60,669 nucleotides of DNA from Phycisphaerae bacterium (GCA_016342495.1 JAEIOG010000019.1:1-60669); one strand, 5' to 3'. Counted from the stretch's first letter, positions 1 to 9,485 are shown. Notes: a model not told the origin generated them from the letters alone. Made by a program: numbers and translations.

Positions 1-35
1 CATAATAAATATATCCTCGCCCTCAAGTCTAATTA

Positions 36-974
36 ATGACAAGGAATTGTCTCACCCATTCTGGCACAGAGGGTAATCAATATCACTACTTGCCTATTAA
101 TGACAAGTGTATTGACTGGGACTTATATTTGACAGGTATCGGTACGGCCTCTATCGAAGCTAATTCCAGCTATCCGCCACAAGGTCATCCGGGTATTTAT
201 GACTTTAATTGGAACAAAGGTAGAGTCCTGCCTGAATATCAAATATTATACATTTCTGAGGGCAGTGGGAGCTTTGAATCATCAGCCACAGGGGTCATTG
301 AGGTGTATGCCGGCTCGATTATGATATTATTCCCTGAGGTATGGCATCGCTATAAACCCGATATAGGAACCGGCTGGAAAGAAAACTGGATCAGTATTAA
401 TGGAGAATATTTATACAGACTGGCCAATCGCAAATTAATCTGCCCAGAAAATGCAGTTTTGCATTTGGAAAACTCTGAACAGGTTTTAGATGCCTATCGC
501 AAAATATGGAAAAAACTGCTGGACCAACAGATGCAGAATTCCTTTTTACTCTCGGCATATGCAATGGAAATACTGGCATTGGCAATTGATTCTGCCGAGC
601 CGATAGGCAGCAAAGAGACTTATACGAACAAAGCGGCCAATCGTGAAGAAGTAGTAAAAGATCAGTTACTTGCCGAAGCAATTCATTATATATGGAGTCA
701 TAGCCATCGTAATACTTCAATTGACGACATTGTCAAGAATCTGTCAGTAACACGCAGAACTCTGGAAAGAAAATTTAATCAGATACTTGGTTATTCAATT
801 GGCCAGGAGATAACCTACTGTCGCATCGAACGTGCTAAGCATTTGCTCAGGCACACATCATTACCAATTTCGCATATAGCGTTGGCGGTTGGTTTTTCTG
901 GTTCGGATCGGCTAAGCAAGGTGTTTCGTAAAATTGTTGGTATTACCCCGGGGCAATATCGCAAGAGATCATAG
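36..974 (+). CDS. AraC/XylS-family transcriptional regulator
   Basis: A 312-aa one-component regulator. Residues about 20-190 form a cupin-like sugar-sensing domain, with a beta-rich stretch ending in an EVWHRY-type motif typical of AraC_binding domains. Residues about 210-310 carry the paired helix-turn-helix AraC domain: the first helix set lies around SIDDIVKNLSVTRRTLERKF and the second around PISHIALAVGFSGSDRLSKV, ending in the family signature GITPGQYRKR. It lies directly upstream of rhaA on the same strand with a 245-bp gap, so it probably activates the rhamnose-type operon in response to its sugar; that role is inferred from position. No clear Shine-Dalgarno precedes the ATG at 36, and a start slightly outside the window edge cannot be excluded. 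Confidence 0.9.
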   Translation: MTRNCLTHSGTEGNQYHYLPINDKCIDWDLYLTGIGTASIEANSSYPPQGHPGIYDFNWNKGRVLPEYQILYISEGSGSFESSATGVIEVYAGSIMILFPEVWHRYKPDIGTGWKENWISINGEYLYRLANRKLICPENAVLHLENSEQVLDAYRKIWKKLLDQQMQNSFLLSAYAMEILALAIDSAEPIGSKETYTNKAANREEVVKDQLLAEAIHYIWSHSHRNTSIDDIVKNLSVTRRTLERKFNQILGYSIGQEITYCRIERAKHLLRHTSLPISHIALAVGFSGSDRLSKVFRKIVGITPGQYRKRS

Positions 975-999
975 AAGTACTGTTAATTCAGGCGAATTA

Positions 1000-1016
1000 T
1001 ATCATTTATAATGATA
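1000..1016. promoter_or_regulatory. AT-rich inverted repeat upstream of rhaA
   Basis: TATCATT and AATGATA form a perfect 7-bp inverted repeat around a 3-bp centre, 26 bp after the AraC stop codon. It could be an operator for the rhaA operon or merely an AT-rich hairpin. The remaining sequence to 1219 is AT-rich and shows no convincing -35/-10 pair, which would fit activator-dependent transcription. Confidence 0.25.
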
Positions 1017-1219
1017 AAAATAGCATAAAAGTCATAATTACAACTGACGTTAACATGATGGATCGTTTTAAAAGTTCAACATGTCGCAGAATGGCAATTT
1101 TATGACGCTATTATAGGGTTATATTTACAATAAATATCAACTATAATATCATTAACTGTTTATAAATATTAATCAGGCTTAAAATAAAACCTAACTGTCA
1201 GGACAAATGGCACTATATT

Positions 1220-2491
1220 ATGAAATCAGAATTAATTACAGAACAACAATATCAAAACGCACAGGAACAATACGCAAATTTTGGTGTCGACACCAACCTT
1301 GCATTAAAAAACCTTGCGTCGATACCAATATCAATTCACTGTTGGCAAGGCGACGATGTGGCAGGCTTTGAAAACCGCAACGACACCAATGTCGACAGTT
1401 CAATACAGACAACTGGGGACTACCCCGGCAGAGCTCGAAATATTGAAGAATTGCGTAAGGATTTCGAGTTAGCATTAAAATTAATTCCTGGCAAACACAG
1501 ATTGAACCTTCATGCAAGCTACCTGGAAAACAATGGTAAAGCTGTAGCTCGCAATGAAATTGACATTAAACATTTTGCTGGCTGGGCCGATTGGGGCAAA
1601 GGGAAAATTGCGGGAATTGATTTCAACCCGACTTTTTTTGGCCATCCGAAAGCTATAGATGGTTTTACTTTGAGCCATCCCAACAAGGCTATTCGCCAGT
1701 TTTGGATTGAACACGGGATAGCATGTCGTAAAATCGCTGCCGCATTTGGCAAAGAATTTGGCACAACAACCGTTAATAACTTCTGGGTTCCTGACGGTTT
1801 CAAAGACATACCTGTCGACAGGTATAGCCCAAGAGCACGATTAGCTGATTCGCTTGACACTATTTTTAAAGAAGAATACAGTCAAGATTTATGTCTTGAC
1901 TCTGTTGAATCAAAATTATTTGGTGTGGGATTAGAAAGTTTCACCGTTGGTTCGCACGAATTCTACATGGGATATGCCATGTCTCGAGGGAAAATGCTAT
2001 GCCTTGACTCCGGGCATTTCCATCCAACAGAAATGATTTCAGAAAAGATTTCGGCACTAATGCAATTTTTACCCGAGCTTTTATTACATGTAAGCCGCCC
2101 GGTTCGATGGGACAGTGACCATGTTATTATTCTTAATGACGAGCTTATCGAAATAGCATGTGAAATTATCAGAAGCGGAAAAATTAAAAATATTCATATT
2201 GGACTGGATTTCTTCGATGCCAGCATCAACCGGATTGCCGCATGGGTCATCGGTACCAGGAATATGATCAAAGCTTTGCTTTACGCCCTGCTGGAACCAA
2301 ACCAGCTTTTAATTGAAAAAGAAAACAGTTTTGACTATACTTCACGGTTAGCACTGAAGGAAGAATCAAAAACGATGCCTTTCAATGTGATATGGAACTA
2401 TTATTGCCAGCAAGCCGAAGCACCTGTTGGTATCGAGTGGTTGAATACCGTCAAGACTTATGAAAAAGAAATTCTTAGTAAAAGAGATTGA
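1220..2491 (+). CDS. rhaA: L-rhamnose isomerase
   Basis: Cytoplasmic isomerase converting L-rhamnose to L-rhamnulose; the family also accepts other L-sugars such as L-mannose and L-lyxose. The 423 aa match the usual family length (about 419 in Escherichia coli) and align along their whole length. Recognisable blocks are SIHCWQGDDVAGFE near the N-terminus, DGFTLSHPNKAIRQFWIEH, VESKLFGVG, CLDSGHFHPTE, LLLHVSRPVRWDSDHV and GLDFFDASINRIAAWVIGTR. The metal-binding Glu (VESK), Asp and His (LDSGH) and Asp (GLDFFD) are present. It is the first enzyme gene after the AraC regulator and is followed 20 bp later by the permease gene, so the genes are probably cotranscribed. No alternative function is likely for the fold, but the true substrate could differ given the fucosidase-type GH95 gene downstream. 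Confidence 0.97.
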   Translation: MKSELITEQQYQNAQEQYANFGVDTNLALKNLASIPISIHCWQGDDVAGFENRNDTNVDSSIQTTGDYPGRARNIEELRKDFELALKLIPGKHRLNLHASYLENNGKAVARNEIDIKHFAGWADWGKGKIAGIDFNPTFFGHPKAIDGFTLSHPNKAIRQFWIEHGIACRKIAAAFGKEFGTTTVNNFWVPDGFKDIPVDRYSPRARLADSLDTIFKEEYSQDLCLDSVESKLFGVGLESFTVGSHEFYMGYAMSRGKMLCLDSGHFHPTEMISEKISALMQFLPELLLHVSRPVRWDSDHVIILNDELIEIACEIIRSGKIKNIHIGLDFFDASINRIAAWVIGTRNMIKALLYALLEPNQLLIEKENSFDYTSRLALKEESKTMPFNVIWNYYCQQAEAPVGIEWLNTVKTYEKEILSKRD

Positions 2492-2511
2492 TCAATAAAG
2501 GGATAACTTAA

Positions 2512-4107
2512 ATGAGCAATACCCAAACCGAACAAGAACACGGCGGCCATAATGAATATGAACGTCAACCAGTGCCGGCAAAAGCATTACTGGGATTTAA
2601 AAGCTTCCTTGGTATGTATGCTGGAGAACATTGCGCTGGAACAGAATTAATGATCGGGCCATTGTTCGTTGCAGCAGGTGTAGGCGCATCAGATTTGATA
2701 TGGGGGCTATTGCTGGGTAATGCCCTGGCAGTAATAAGCTGGATGCTATTATGTGGACCAATTGCGACCCGTACAAGACTTACATTATACAATCAGCTGG
2801 AAAAAATATGCGGATTTAAGCTGGTAACGCTTTACAACGTTGCCAATGGTGTGATGTTCTGTTTTTTAGCAGGTGCAATGATAACGGTATCGGCAACCGC
2901 AATTGGTGTTTGGTTTGACATTAAAATGCCAGGACTAAACGATATATATCCAAACAGCGCAGGCTGGGTATTTGCGGTATTAGCTGTCGGTGCGGTCATA
3001 TCCATTGTTGCCGCGTTCGGTTATCATACTGTCGCCAAATTCGCTAATCTTTCGGCCCCGTGGATGGTTTTAGTATTTGTTGCATTTGGTCTTATAGGCC
3101 TGAAGCAATTTATCGATATTAGCGATAAAGAAATTAATTCGGTAGGCTCATTATGGAATCTGGCCAAAACGGAAATATGGAAAGGCGGCGACCCGCAACC
3201 CGGAATGGCTAAATTCACTTTCTGGCATGTTACGTTCTTTGCCTGGTTCTGTAATATGGCCATGCATATCGGGATGAGTGATTTATCGGTTTTGCGATAT
3301 GCAAAAAAAAGCTGGTATGCCATCGCTGCGGGGGCGGGCATGTACATAGGCCATTTCATGGCATGGATCAGCGCATCTATTTTATATGCATACCAACTGC
3401 GATTAGATCCGGCAAACACCGATGTGTTGCCCGGACCGCTGGCATACAAAGCCGCTGGTTTTGCAGGGATTCTTTGCGTAATTATTGCCGGATGGACAAC
3501 GGCAAATCCAACAATATACCGTGCGGGGCTGGCGTTCCAGGCTATCATGCCTAAAAAATCCAGATTCGCGGTAACCCTTTTCACTGGCGCTATTGCAACA
3601 ATTGCCGGGATGTTTCCCGCTTTTGCAATGAAATTATTAGGCTTTGTTTCTTTGTACGGTTTACTGCTGATGCCGATGGGAGCTATCATTTTTGTAGACT
3701 TCTGGTATTTCAAGAAAATCGGTTTACAGCCCAACTTCGCTGAATTGGCAAAGAAAAGCTTTAATTGGGCCGCGGGGCTATCCTGGTTCATAACTTTGGG
3801 AATTAGCTGGTTTGCCGTGCAGCAAGGCTATATACAAATATATTTTGTCTCGCTTCCGGGATGGTTTCTGACCGCATTTCTATATATAATGCTATCGCGA
3901 ATCTATCAGAAACAATTCAAAATAGAATCTCCCTTGCATTTTGCCATTGGATCTATTGGACGATTAGCATTAATTGCTCTGGTTGTAATTGGGGTCATGT
4001 ATTCCCAAGGGAATATAGAATTAGCTCAAACAAAAACCTATATGACAATTATAACCCTAATATGGTTTGGCTGTGCCGGGTTTAACATGATAAAAGAAAA
4101 AAAATGA
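2512..4107 (+). CDS. NCS1-family (cytosine/purine permease-like) transporter, candidate sugar permease
   Basis: A 531-aa polytopic inner-membrane protein with about twelve hydrophobic segments. The N-terminal region (around FKSFLGMYAGEHCAGTELMI, then GLLLGNALAVISWMLL) and the overall layout resemble the CodB/NCS1 nucleobase-cation symporter family. A ribosome-binding site (AAGGGATAA) precedes the ATG. It sits between rhaA and the sugar kinase with gaps of only 20 and 38 bp, and no nucleobase gene is nearby. That context suggests it imports the deoxy-L-sugar used by the operon rather than a purine or pyrimidine. The substrate is inferred only; the family assignment is from recognition, not from a search. 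Confidence 0.75.
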   Translation: MSNTQTEQEHGGHNEYERQPVPAKALLGFKSFLGMYAGEHCAGTELMIGPLFVAAGVGASDLIWGLLLGNALAVISWMLLCGPIATRTRLTLYNQLEKICGFKLVTLYNVANGVMFCFLAGAMITVSATAIGVWFDIKMPGLNDIYPNSAGWVFAVLAVGAVISIVAAFGYHTVAKFANLSAPWMVLVFVAFGLIGLKQFIDISDKEINSVGSLWNLAKTEIWKGGDPQPGMAKFTFWHVTFFAWFCNMAMHIGMSDLSVLRYAKKSWYAIAAGAGMYIGHFMAWISASILYAYQLRLDPANTDVLPGPLAYKAAGFAGILCVIIAGWTTANPTIYRAGLAFQAIMPKKSRFAVTLFTGAIATIAGMFPAFAMKLLGFVSLYGLLLMPMGAIIFVDFWYFKKIGLQPNFAELAKKSFNWAAGLSWFITLGISWFAVQQGYIQIYFVSLPGWFLTAFLYIMLSRIYQKQFKIESPLHFAIGSIGRLALIALVVIGVMYSQGNIELAQTKTYMTIITLIWFGCAGFNMIKEKK

Positions 4108-4145
4108 TACTGCAGATTTATATCTGGGAGAAAAGATAAATATCT

Positions 4146-5714
4146 ATGAAAACCGAAACAACAGCTGTACTTGATATTGGAAAGACAAATAAAAAGGCTA
4201 TCATTTTTGATATGGACCTTAATGCCCTTTCCATAACAACAAAGCAGTTTCCTGAAATTGACAATCATGGTTTTTTGGTTGAACAACCTGAGGCTATTTT
4301 TCAATGGTTTCTTGAAACCCTCAGCGAAAAAAGTGACATATATGATATTAAAGCAATATCAATAACAACACACGGTGCATCAATAGTATGTATTGACCAG
4401 AAGGGGGAACTGACAACACCAACCCTTTGCTATACGAATAAAGCTGATCAGCATTTTGCTCAAAGATTTTACGACAAATATGGTTCACGCGAACTGCTCC
4501 ATCGCCATACTGTGACACCAGAAGTTGGTCATCTGGTAAATTCGGCTAAATTGATATATTTCATGCAAGAGCAATTCCCCAAACAATTCGCCAAAACTCA
4601 ACAGATATTGTTTTATCCGCAATATTTTGTATATAAACTGACTGGCAGTTTATGCGTTGAGCCGACAATGCTGGGTTGCCACACCTATCTTTATGATCCG
4701 AAAATTAAACATTATTCTTCGGTAGCAAAACAGCTTGGGGTTTCAGATTTAATGCCCAGAACTATCAGAAAATCATGGGAATCTGCCGGAAAAATCCGCA
4801 ATGAAATTGCCAGGAAGTACAATCTGTCTTCTGACTGCATTGTAACAATGGGTATTCATGACTCAAATTCAAGTTTGCTGCCCTATCGACTATCCTTAAA
4901 AAAAGATTTTGTGCTTAACTCTACCGGCACCTGGTGCGTAACAATGCGTCCCTGTAATTCAGTCGAAATAAAAGATGACCAGTTAAACAAAATGGTGTTT
5001 TATAATTTTGATGTTTTTGAACAGCCTGTCAAAACCAGTATGTTTATGGGTGGTAAGGAATATGAAAAATATATGGAAATTTTAAATAATATTCATCATC
5101 AAAATGATCAACCAGAATTTGATGCCAATATTTATGATAATATTTTCAATAATGCTGATACCTTTATATTGCCTACTATCACCAAAGGGACTGGCTTATT
5201 CCCTAATCACCCGGCAGCTGTAATCGAAGGAGAGCGATACATTCGTTACCAAGACATTATTAACAAGAAAGCTGTTCCGGAGTTCTTCTATGATTATCAA
5301 CATGCCACCGCTGTGCTGAATATCTCATTGGCAATTCAGACCTCTATCGCAATCAAGCACATCGGCTATACCGATAGCGATACGGTTTATGTTGAGGGTG
5401 GATTTACCAAAAATATTCCTTACCTGAAAATTCTTGCTTGCCTGCTGCCAAAAAGCAAAATCATGACATCATCGATGCCTCAGGCCACCGCTACTGGCGC
5501 AGCAATCCTGGGATTATCTGCTTTAGCCAATACCGCTCCAGATGAACTGACTATAAAACCATTAATACAGAGCAGACATATTCAGAATAACATTAATCTT
5601 AATACGGACAAATATGTGGCTAATTTTATTGATTCGCTAAATAATACTTGTATGCCACTCAACCAAAATTTGGCATACATTGACCCATCTAACAAATTAC
5701 AAGGAATTCAATGA
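4146..5714 (+). CDS. FGGY-family carbohydrate kinase (probable rhamnulokinase-type)
   Basis: A 522-aa ATP-dependent sugar kinase with the actin-like FGGY fold. The N-terminal phosphate-binding loop is VLDIGKTNKKAIIFD (residues about 8-22). The catalytic Asp lies in MGIHDSNSSL near residue 240, the second ATP loop in LNSTGTWCVTM, and the C-terminal adenosine-binding loop in VEGGFTKNIPYLK followed by QATATGAAILG. Because it follows rhaA, it most likely phosphorylates L-rhamnulose or a related L-ketose (L-fuculose is possible). Its stop codon overlaps the start of the GH95 gene as ATGA, indicating translational coupling. It is more divergent from enterobacterial RhaB than RhaA is from its counterpart, so no gene symbol is given. 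Confidence 0.85.
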   Translation: MKTETTAVLDIGKTNKKAIIFDMDLNALSITTKQFPEIDNHGFLVEQPEAIFQWFLETLSEKSDIYDIKAISITTHGASIVCIDQKGELTTPTLCYTNKADQHFAQRFYDKYGSRELLHRHTVTPEVGHLVNSAKLIYFMQEQFPKQFAKTQQILFYPQYFVYKLTGSLCVEPTMLGCHTYLYDPKIKHYSSVAKQLGVSDLMPRTIRKSWESAGKIRNEIARKYNLSSDCIVTMGIHDSNSSLLPYRLSLKKDFVLNSTGTWCVTMRPCNSVEIKDDQLNKMVFYNFDVFEQPVKTSMFMGGKEYEKYMEILNNIHHQNDQPEFDANIYDNIFNNADTFILPTITKGTGLFPNHPAAVIEGERYIRYQDIINKKAVPEFFYDYQHATAVLNISLAIQTSIAIKHIGYTDSDTVYVEGGFTKNIPYLKILACLLPKSKIMTSSMPQATATGAAILGLSALANTAPDELTIKPLIQSRHIQNNINLNTDKYVANFIDSLNNTCMPLNQNLAYIDPSNKLQGIQ

Positions 5715-8206
5715 TGTTTGAAAAAACCGCAGTTTTATGCTATACACTTATTATTTTCACATTTATCCTGACTTCATACTCATCGGCTTTGGCTAAAGAT
5801 TTACCTGTGCCGCAGCGTGGTTTTATCAGCACCGATCCCGCTGATAACTGGGAATATGGCCTTATCAGTGGCAATGGCACATTAGGTGCGAATGTATTTG
5901 GCCAACCATTGGATGAAACGGTTGTGTTCACACATGAACGATTGTTTATGCCTCAAGGTGCCCCTACGATGCCGCCAGCTAATGGGCAGCGTTTATTTGA
6001 AATACGCAATCTTATCGACCGTGGGCTATATAAACAGGCTACTGAACTGGCATTTAACTTCTCTGGTCAGGACGGTTTCATGTACCCGGATCCTTTCGTC
6101 CCAGCTTTTGATTTTAAGATTAAGATGGAATCTAAAGGTGACGCGAAAGAATACATGCGATCTCTGGATTTTCAGACCGGCCAATCGACTGTCCAATGGT
6201 CTGATGACCGTGGCACATTCCAACGTCATTTGTTTGTTTCAAGGGCAGATGGCCTGGCTGTTATGCAAATCAGCGGTTCGGGTAAAGGTTTGATTAATTG
6301 TCGACTGGAATTGATGCCACGTAATCCAAGCCCTGAACTATTAAGCTGGAACAGAAAGAAAGACCAGGCTGAGCGATCAGCTAAGGCATTTAAGGAATAT
6401 GTTTCTAATGTGAAAATCACAGCTGAGCAATCAACACTAACTATCAGAGAGGATTTTGCCCTGGCTTATCCTGGCAGCATCCATGGTCTGGAAGGGGTCG
6501 CTAAGGTCATAGCCACAAATGGCACAATAACAGTTAATGGCCAAGAACTGGTTATTGCTGATGCTGACGAAGTATTGATTTATATCGATGTCGAAATGGT
6601 TTACGACCCTGACCAAACAGTTATATCAAAAATCAAAAGACAGATGGATGGTCTTTCGAAGGATTATGCCACCCTGCTCAATCGCCATGCGATTATTCAT
6701 GGCGAAATTTTTAACCGGGTAAAACTGGATATCGGTGGTGATTCAGACCACAATTTGACCAGCGAAGAGTTGTTGTCCAAAACTTCAAATGAAAAAGTTA
6801 ATAAAGCTCTTATCGAAAAACTCTTTGATGCCGGAAGGTATAATATTCTCAGCAGTACCGGTGAATTACCACCAACATTGCAGGGACTCTGGGCGGGAAC
6901 TTATGTTCCTGGCTGGGCCAGCGATTATACCCATAATGGCAATTTGCCTTCAGCGATTTCCAGTATATTAATGGGGAATATGCCAGAATTGATGTTGGCT
7001 TATACCTCTTATATGGAATCAATCGTTCCTTACATGGAAATTAATGCCAAAAACATATTTAATGCCAGGGGGATTGTCCTGCCATCACGTTCTACTACCC
7101 ATGGATTCAACAATGCCTTAGCGAATAAATTTGCGGGTGGTTTTTGGGTAGCGGGTGCCCCATGGGCATCTCATTATTTTTATGATTATTATTTGCATAC
7201 CGGCGACAAAAAGTTTTTAGTTGAACATGCTTTACCATTCATGGAAAAAACTGGCTTGTTCTTTGAAGATTATCTCTATGAAGGCAATGATGGCAAATAT
7301 ATTTTCAGTCCAACTCAATCACCAGAAAACACCCCCATCAATACCAACTCGCAAGGTTCTTTTAACGCAACCATGGATGTCGCTGCAGCCAAGGAATTGT
7401 TGATTAGCCTAATAGCTGCTTCGGAAGAATTAAATGTCAACCAGGATAAAATTCCGGTTTGGAAAGCGATGCTGAAGAAAATGCCGCCTTATATGATTAG
7501 CTCAGAAGGTATGGTAAAAGAATGGCTTACCTCTAAGCTGGATGATAACAATAATCATCGTCACGCATCACATCTCTACCCGCTTTACGATGGCGTACCT
7601 GAAGAAATCGCCAACAGTCCAGAACTCCAGAAAGCATTCAAAAACATTATTGAGTATAAGCTCAATGAACACTGGAGAAAAGGTTCCGGCTATATGTCAT
7701 TTGGTCTGGTGCAATTGGGGCAGGCCGCCACTGGTCTGGGCGAAAGTGAATTAGCATATTATTGTCTGACCCATCTGGTCAATCGTTTCTGGCTAAACAA
7801 TTTGGCTTCTACGCATAATCACAAACAACTGTTTAATATGGATGTCAGCGGCGGTATGCCCTCGGTGATTATTAAGATGCTGGTCGCTTCGGAAGCAGGC
7901 AAAGTCCAGCTCATCCCGGCTCTACCAAAAGATTGGCCTGTCGGAACAATTGAAGGTGTTTTATGCCGTGGTCAGATTGAAGTAAAAAGTCTGCAATGGT
8001 CTAAGGGAAAGGTGCTGGCTAAACTGGTATCAGCCAAAGATCAGACAATAACTCTGGAAATGCCTTCAGAAATTAGCAGTTATTCTGTTAAAAACGGCAA
8101 TGCTAAGTTGAACAAAACTGATAATAAATACAGACTTAAACTTTCTCTGCCAGCTGGGAAGGAAGTTTCGTTGGAAATAATAATGCTACCGGATCAAAAC
8201 CGGTAG
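5711..8206 (+). CDS. Secreted glycoside hydrolase family 95 (alpha-L-fucosidase/alpha-L-galactosidase type)
   Basis: An 831-aa exported enzyme. The first 29 residues are a signal peptide (hydrophobic core near residues 6-22, A-x-A-like end before KDLPVPQRG). Next come the GH65N_2-like beta-sandwich (residues about 35-280), an (alpha/alpha)6 barrel (about 330-740) and a small C-terminal beta domain. GH95 catalytic features are visible: GELPPTLQGLW near 384, the Asn pair HNGN at N409 and N411, the general-acid Glu in SPEN at E539, and the base Asp in FNMDVSGG at D711, by analogy with Bifidobacterium AfcA. It would release alpha-1,2-linked L-fucose or L-galactose from glycans. Its start overlaps the kinase stop, so it belongs to the sugar operon; the stop codon lies inside the terminator stem. 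Confidence 0.88.
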   Translation: MMFEKTAVLCYTLIIFTFILTSYSSALAKDLPVPQRGFISTDPADNWEYGLISGNGTLGANVFGQPLDETVVFTHERLFMPQGAPTMPPANGQRLFEIRNLIDRGLYKQATELAFNFSGQDGFMYPDPFVPAFDFKIKMESKGDAKEYMRSLDFQTGQSTVQWSDDRGTFQRHLFVSRADGLAVMQISGSGKGLINCRLELMPRNPSPELLSWNRKKDQAERSAKAFKEYVSNVKITAEQSTLTIREDFALAYPGSIHGLEGVAKVIATNGTITVNGQELVIADADEVLIYIDVEMVYDPDQTVISKIKRQMDGLSKDYATLLNRHAIIHGEIFNRVKLDIGGDSDHNLTSEELLSKTSNEKVNKALIEKLFDAGRYNILSSTGELPPTLQGLWAGTYVPGWASDYTHNGNLPSAISSILMGNMPELMLAYTSYMESIVPYMEINAKNIFNARGIVLPSRSTTHGFNNALANKFAGGFWVAGAPWASHYFYDYYLHTGDKKFLVEHALPFMEKTGLFFEDYLYEGNDGKYIFSPTQSPENTPINTNSQGSFNATMDVAAAKELLISLIAASEELNVNQDKIPVWKAMLKKMPPYMISSEGMVKEWLTSKLDDNNNHRHASHLYPLYDGVPEEIANSPELQKAFKNIIEYKLNEHWRKGSGYMSFGLVQLGQAATGLGESELAYYCLTHLVNRFWLNNLASTHNHKQLFNMDVSGGMPSVIIKMLVASEAGKVQLIPALPKDWPVGTIEGVLCRGQIEVKSLQWSKGKVLAKLVSAKDQTITLEMPSEISSYSVKNGNAKLNKTDNKYRLKLSLPAGKEVSLEIIMLPDQNR

Positions 8207-8210
8207 TTTT
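8186..8210 (+). terminator. Rho-independent terminator of the rhaA-GH95 operon
   Basis: CTACCGG and CCGGTAG form a 7-bp stem around a 7-nt loop, followed by TTTT. The UAG stop codon of the GH95 gene is the last three bases of the downstream arm, so coding sequence and terminator overlap. Confidence 0.8.
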
Positions 8211-8261
8211 CTTAGCTGATGTAAACAAATAATTCTGTTTAACTGTTTCAAGATGCTAATA

Positions 8262-9338
8262 TCACTGGTCAAAGAAGATGTGAGTCTTTTTATGGTTTAG
8301 CCACAAAGTGATATTATCGCCAGGTTTTAATTGGGTCTGGACTTTGGTATTGACAGCAAACTCGTTTCCAAAAAAATCTTTGAGATAGACAATCATTCGA
8401 TGGCCATGGAACTCCAGTGATTGGATTTTGGCTTTGATGGTATTCTCAGAGCAATTATTGTCGGGGAGTTCTATATCTTCAGGCCTGATACCCAAAATGG
8501 TTTTCTGATCAAGATATTTATCTTTATCGAGGTCGGGCTTTAATGTAACTGAGATACTATCATTTATCATGAAGGCTATGCTACCGTTATTTTTCCGAAC
8601 CGTACCGCCAAAAAAGTTCATCGGCGGTGAACCAATAAACTCACCAGCAAAGCGATTGGCCGGTTTATTATAGATTTCAAAAGGTGTACCGGCCTGAATA
8701 ATGGTACCTTTATTCATCAGAAAAATATTCTGGGCCATGGCCATCGCTTCGTCCTGATCGTGGGTAACATATAAAGTCGTCCAGTTTCGTTTATGATGGA
8801 GATGCCTGATTTTATTACGGATATCAACTCTGACCTGGGCATCAAGATTACTGAGCGGTTCATCAAAAAGACATATCGCCGGTTCCCGAACTATGGTCTT
8901 TGCTATTGCTACCAGTTGCTTTTGGCCACCGGAGAGGGTATGGGGCATACGCTTAAGCAGGTGAGTAATATCCAAAGCCTCTGCAGCATCATCGATTCGG
9001 GCATTAATCTGACTTTTAGACAAATTGTTCATTTTAAGAGCAAAAGCAATATTATTTTCTACATTTATATGTGGGTAGAGCTGATAGGTCTGAAAGACCA
9101 TGGCAATATTACGATTTTCCGGTAAGATATTATCTACAATATTGCCATCAATGCTGATTGAGCCAGCATCAGCTTTTTCCAGGCCAGCGATCAAGCGAAG
9201 GATAGTGCTTTTGCCACAGCCAGAAGGGCCAAGAATTACAGCTAACTGCCCTGCTTCAATGTTAAGGGATATATCAGATACGGCCTTGACATTACTACGA
9301 TAAACTTTAGAAATATTTTTAAGCTCAATATTGGCCAT
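8262..9338 (-). CDS. Sugar-type (CUT1, MsmK/UgpC-like) ABC transporter ATP-binding protein
   Basis: ATPase subunit of an ABC importer, acting on the cytoplasmic face of the membrane. From the chosen start (MANIELKNISKVY) the protein has 358 aa; an upstream in-frame ATG would add 21 hydrophobic residues that do not fit the family. Motifs in order are Walker A GPSGCGKST, Q-loop VFQTYQLYPH, signature LSGGQKQL (the usual LSGGQQQR is altered), Walker B CLFDEPLSNLD, H-loop VTHDQDE, then the PPMNFFGG junction and a TOBE/MalK regulatory domain. It is the only gene on this strand between two plus-strand operons. It may serve the ATPase-less importer genes at 11481-14956, or, like MsmK, energise sugar importers encoded elsewhere. 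The TOBE region and PPMNF motif favour a sugar importer. Confidence 0.9.
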   Translation of the reverse strand: MANIELKNISKVYRSNVKAVSDISLNIEAGQLAVILGPSGCGKSTILRLIAGLEKADAGSISIDGNIVDNILPENRNIAMVFQTYQLYPHINVENNIAFALKMNNLSKSQINARIDDAAEALDITHLLKRMPHTLSGGQKQLVAIAKTIVREPAICLFDEPLSNLDAQVRVDIRNKIRHLHHKRNWTTLYVTHDQDEAMAMAQNIFLMNKGTIIQAGTPFEIYNKPANRFAGEFIGSPPMNFFGGTVRKNNGSIAFMINDSISVTLKPDLDKDKYLDQKTILGIRPEDIELPDNNCSENTIKAKIQSLEFHGHRMIVYLKDFFGNEFAVNTKVQTQLKPGDNITLWLNHKKTHIFFDQ

Positions 9339-9456
9339 TACGATACATACCAAGGTGATTTTTACAATACTTATCTTTACATAGAAAAGCTCGTTCAGCA
9401 ATTATAACATGCATATTATCAAGGACAAGCAATTATAATTGAATAAATAAAGACAA

Positions 9457-9485
9457 TTGACATATAGTAATAAATACATTATATT
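9457..9485 (+). promoter_or_regulatory. Predicted sigma70-type promoter for the MoxR/VWA island
   Basis: TTGACA at 9457-9462 and TATATT at 9480-9485 are separated by 17 bp. It lies about 200 bp upstream of the first gene of the plus-strand run and leaves a long 5' leader. The rest of the 9339-9691 gap is AT-rich with no further element that I can support. Confidence 0.6.

Noticed and set aside
1124-1147. TTTACA and TATAAT as the rhaA promoter
   Set aside because: The spacing is only 12 bp; an activator-dependent promoter is likely but cannot be placed.
3024-3791. 255-codon minus-strand open frame inside the NCS1 permease gene
   Set aside because: It lies wholly antisense to a well-supported membrane protein, has low-complexity hydrophobic content and no ribosome-binding site.
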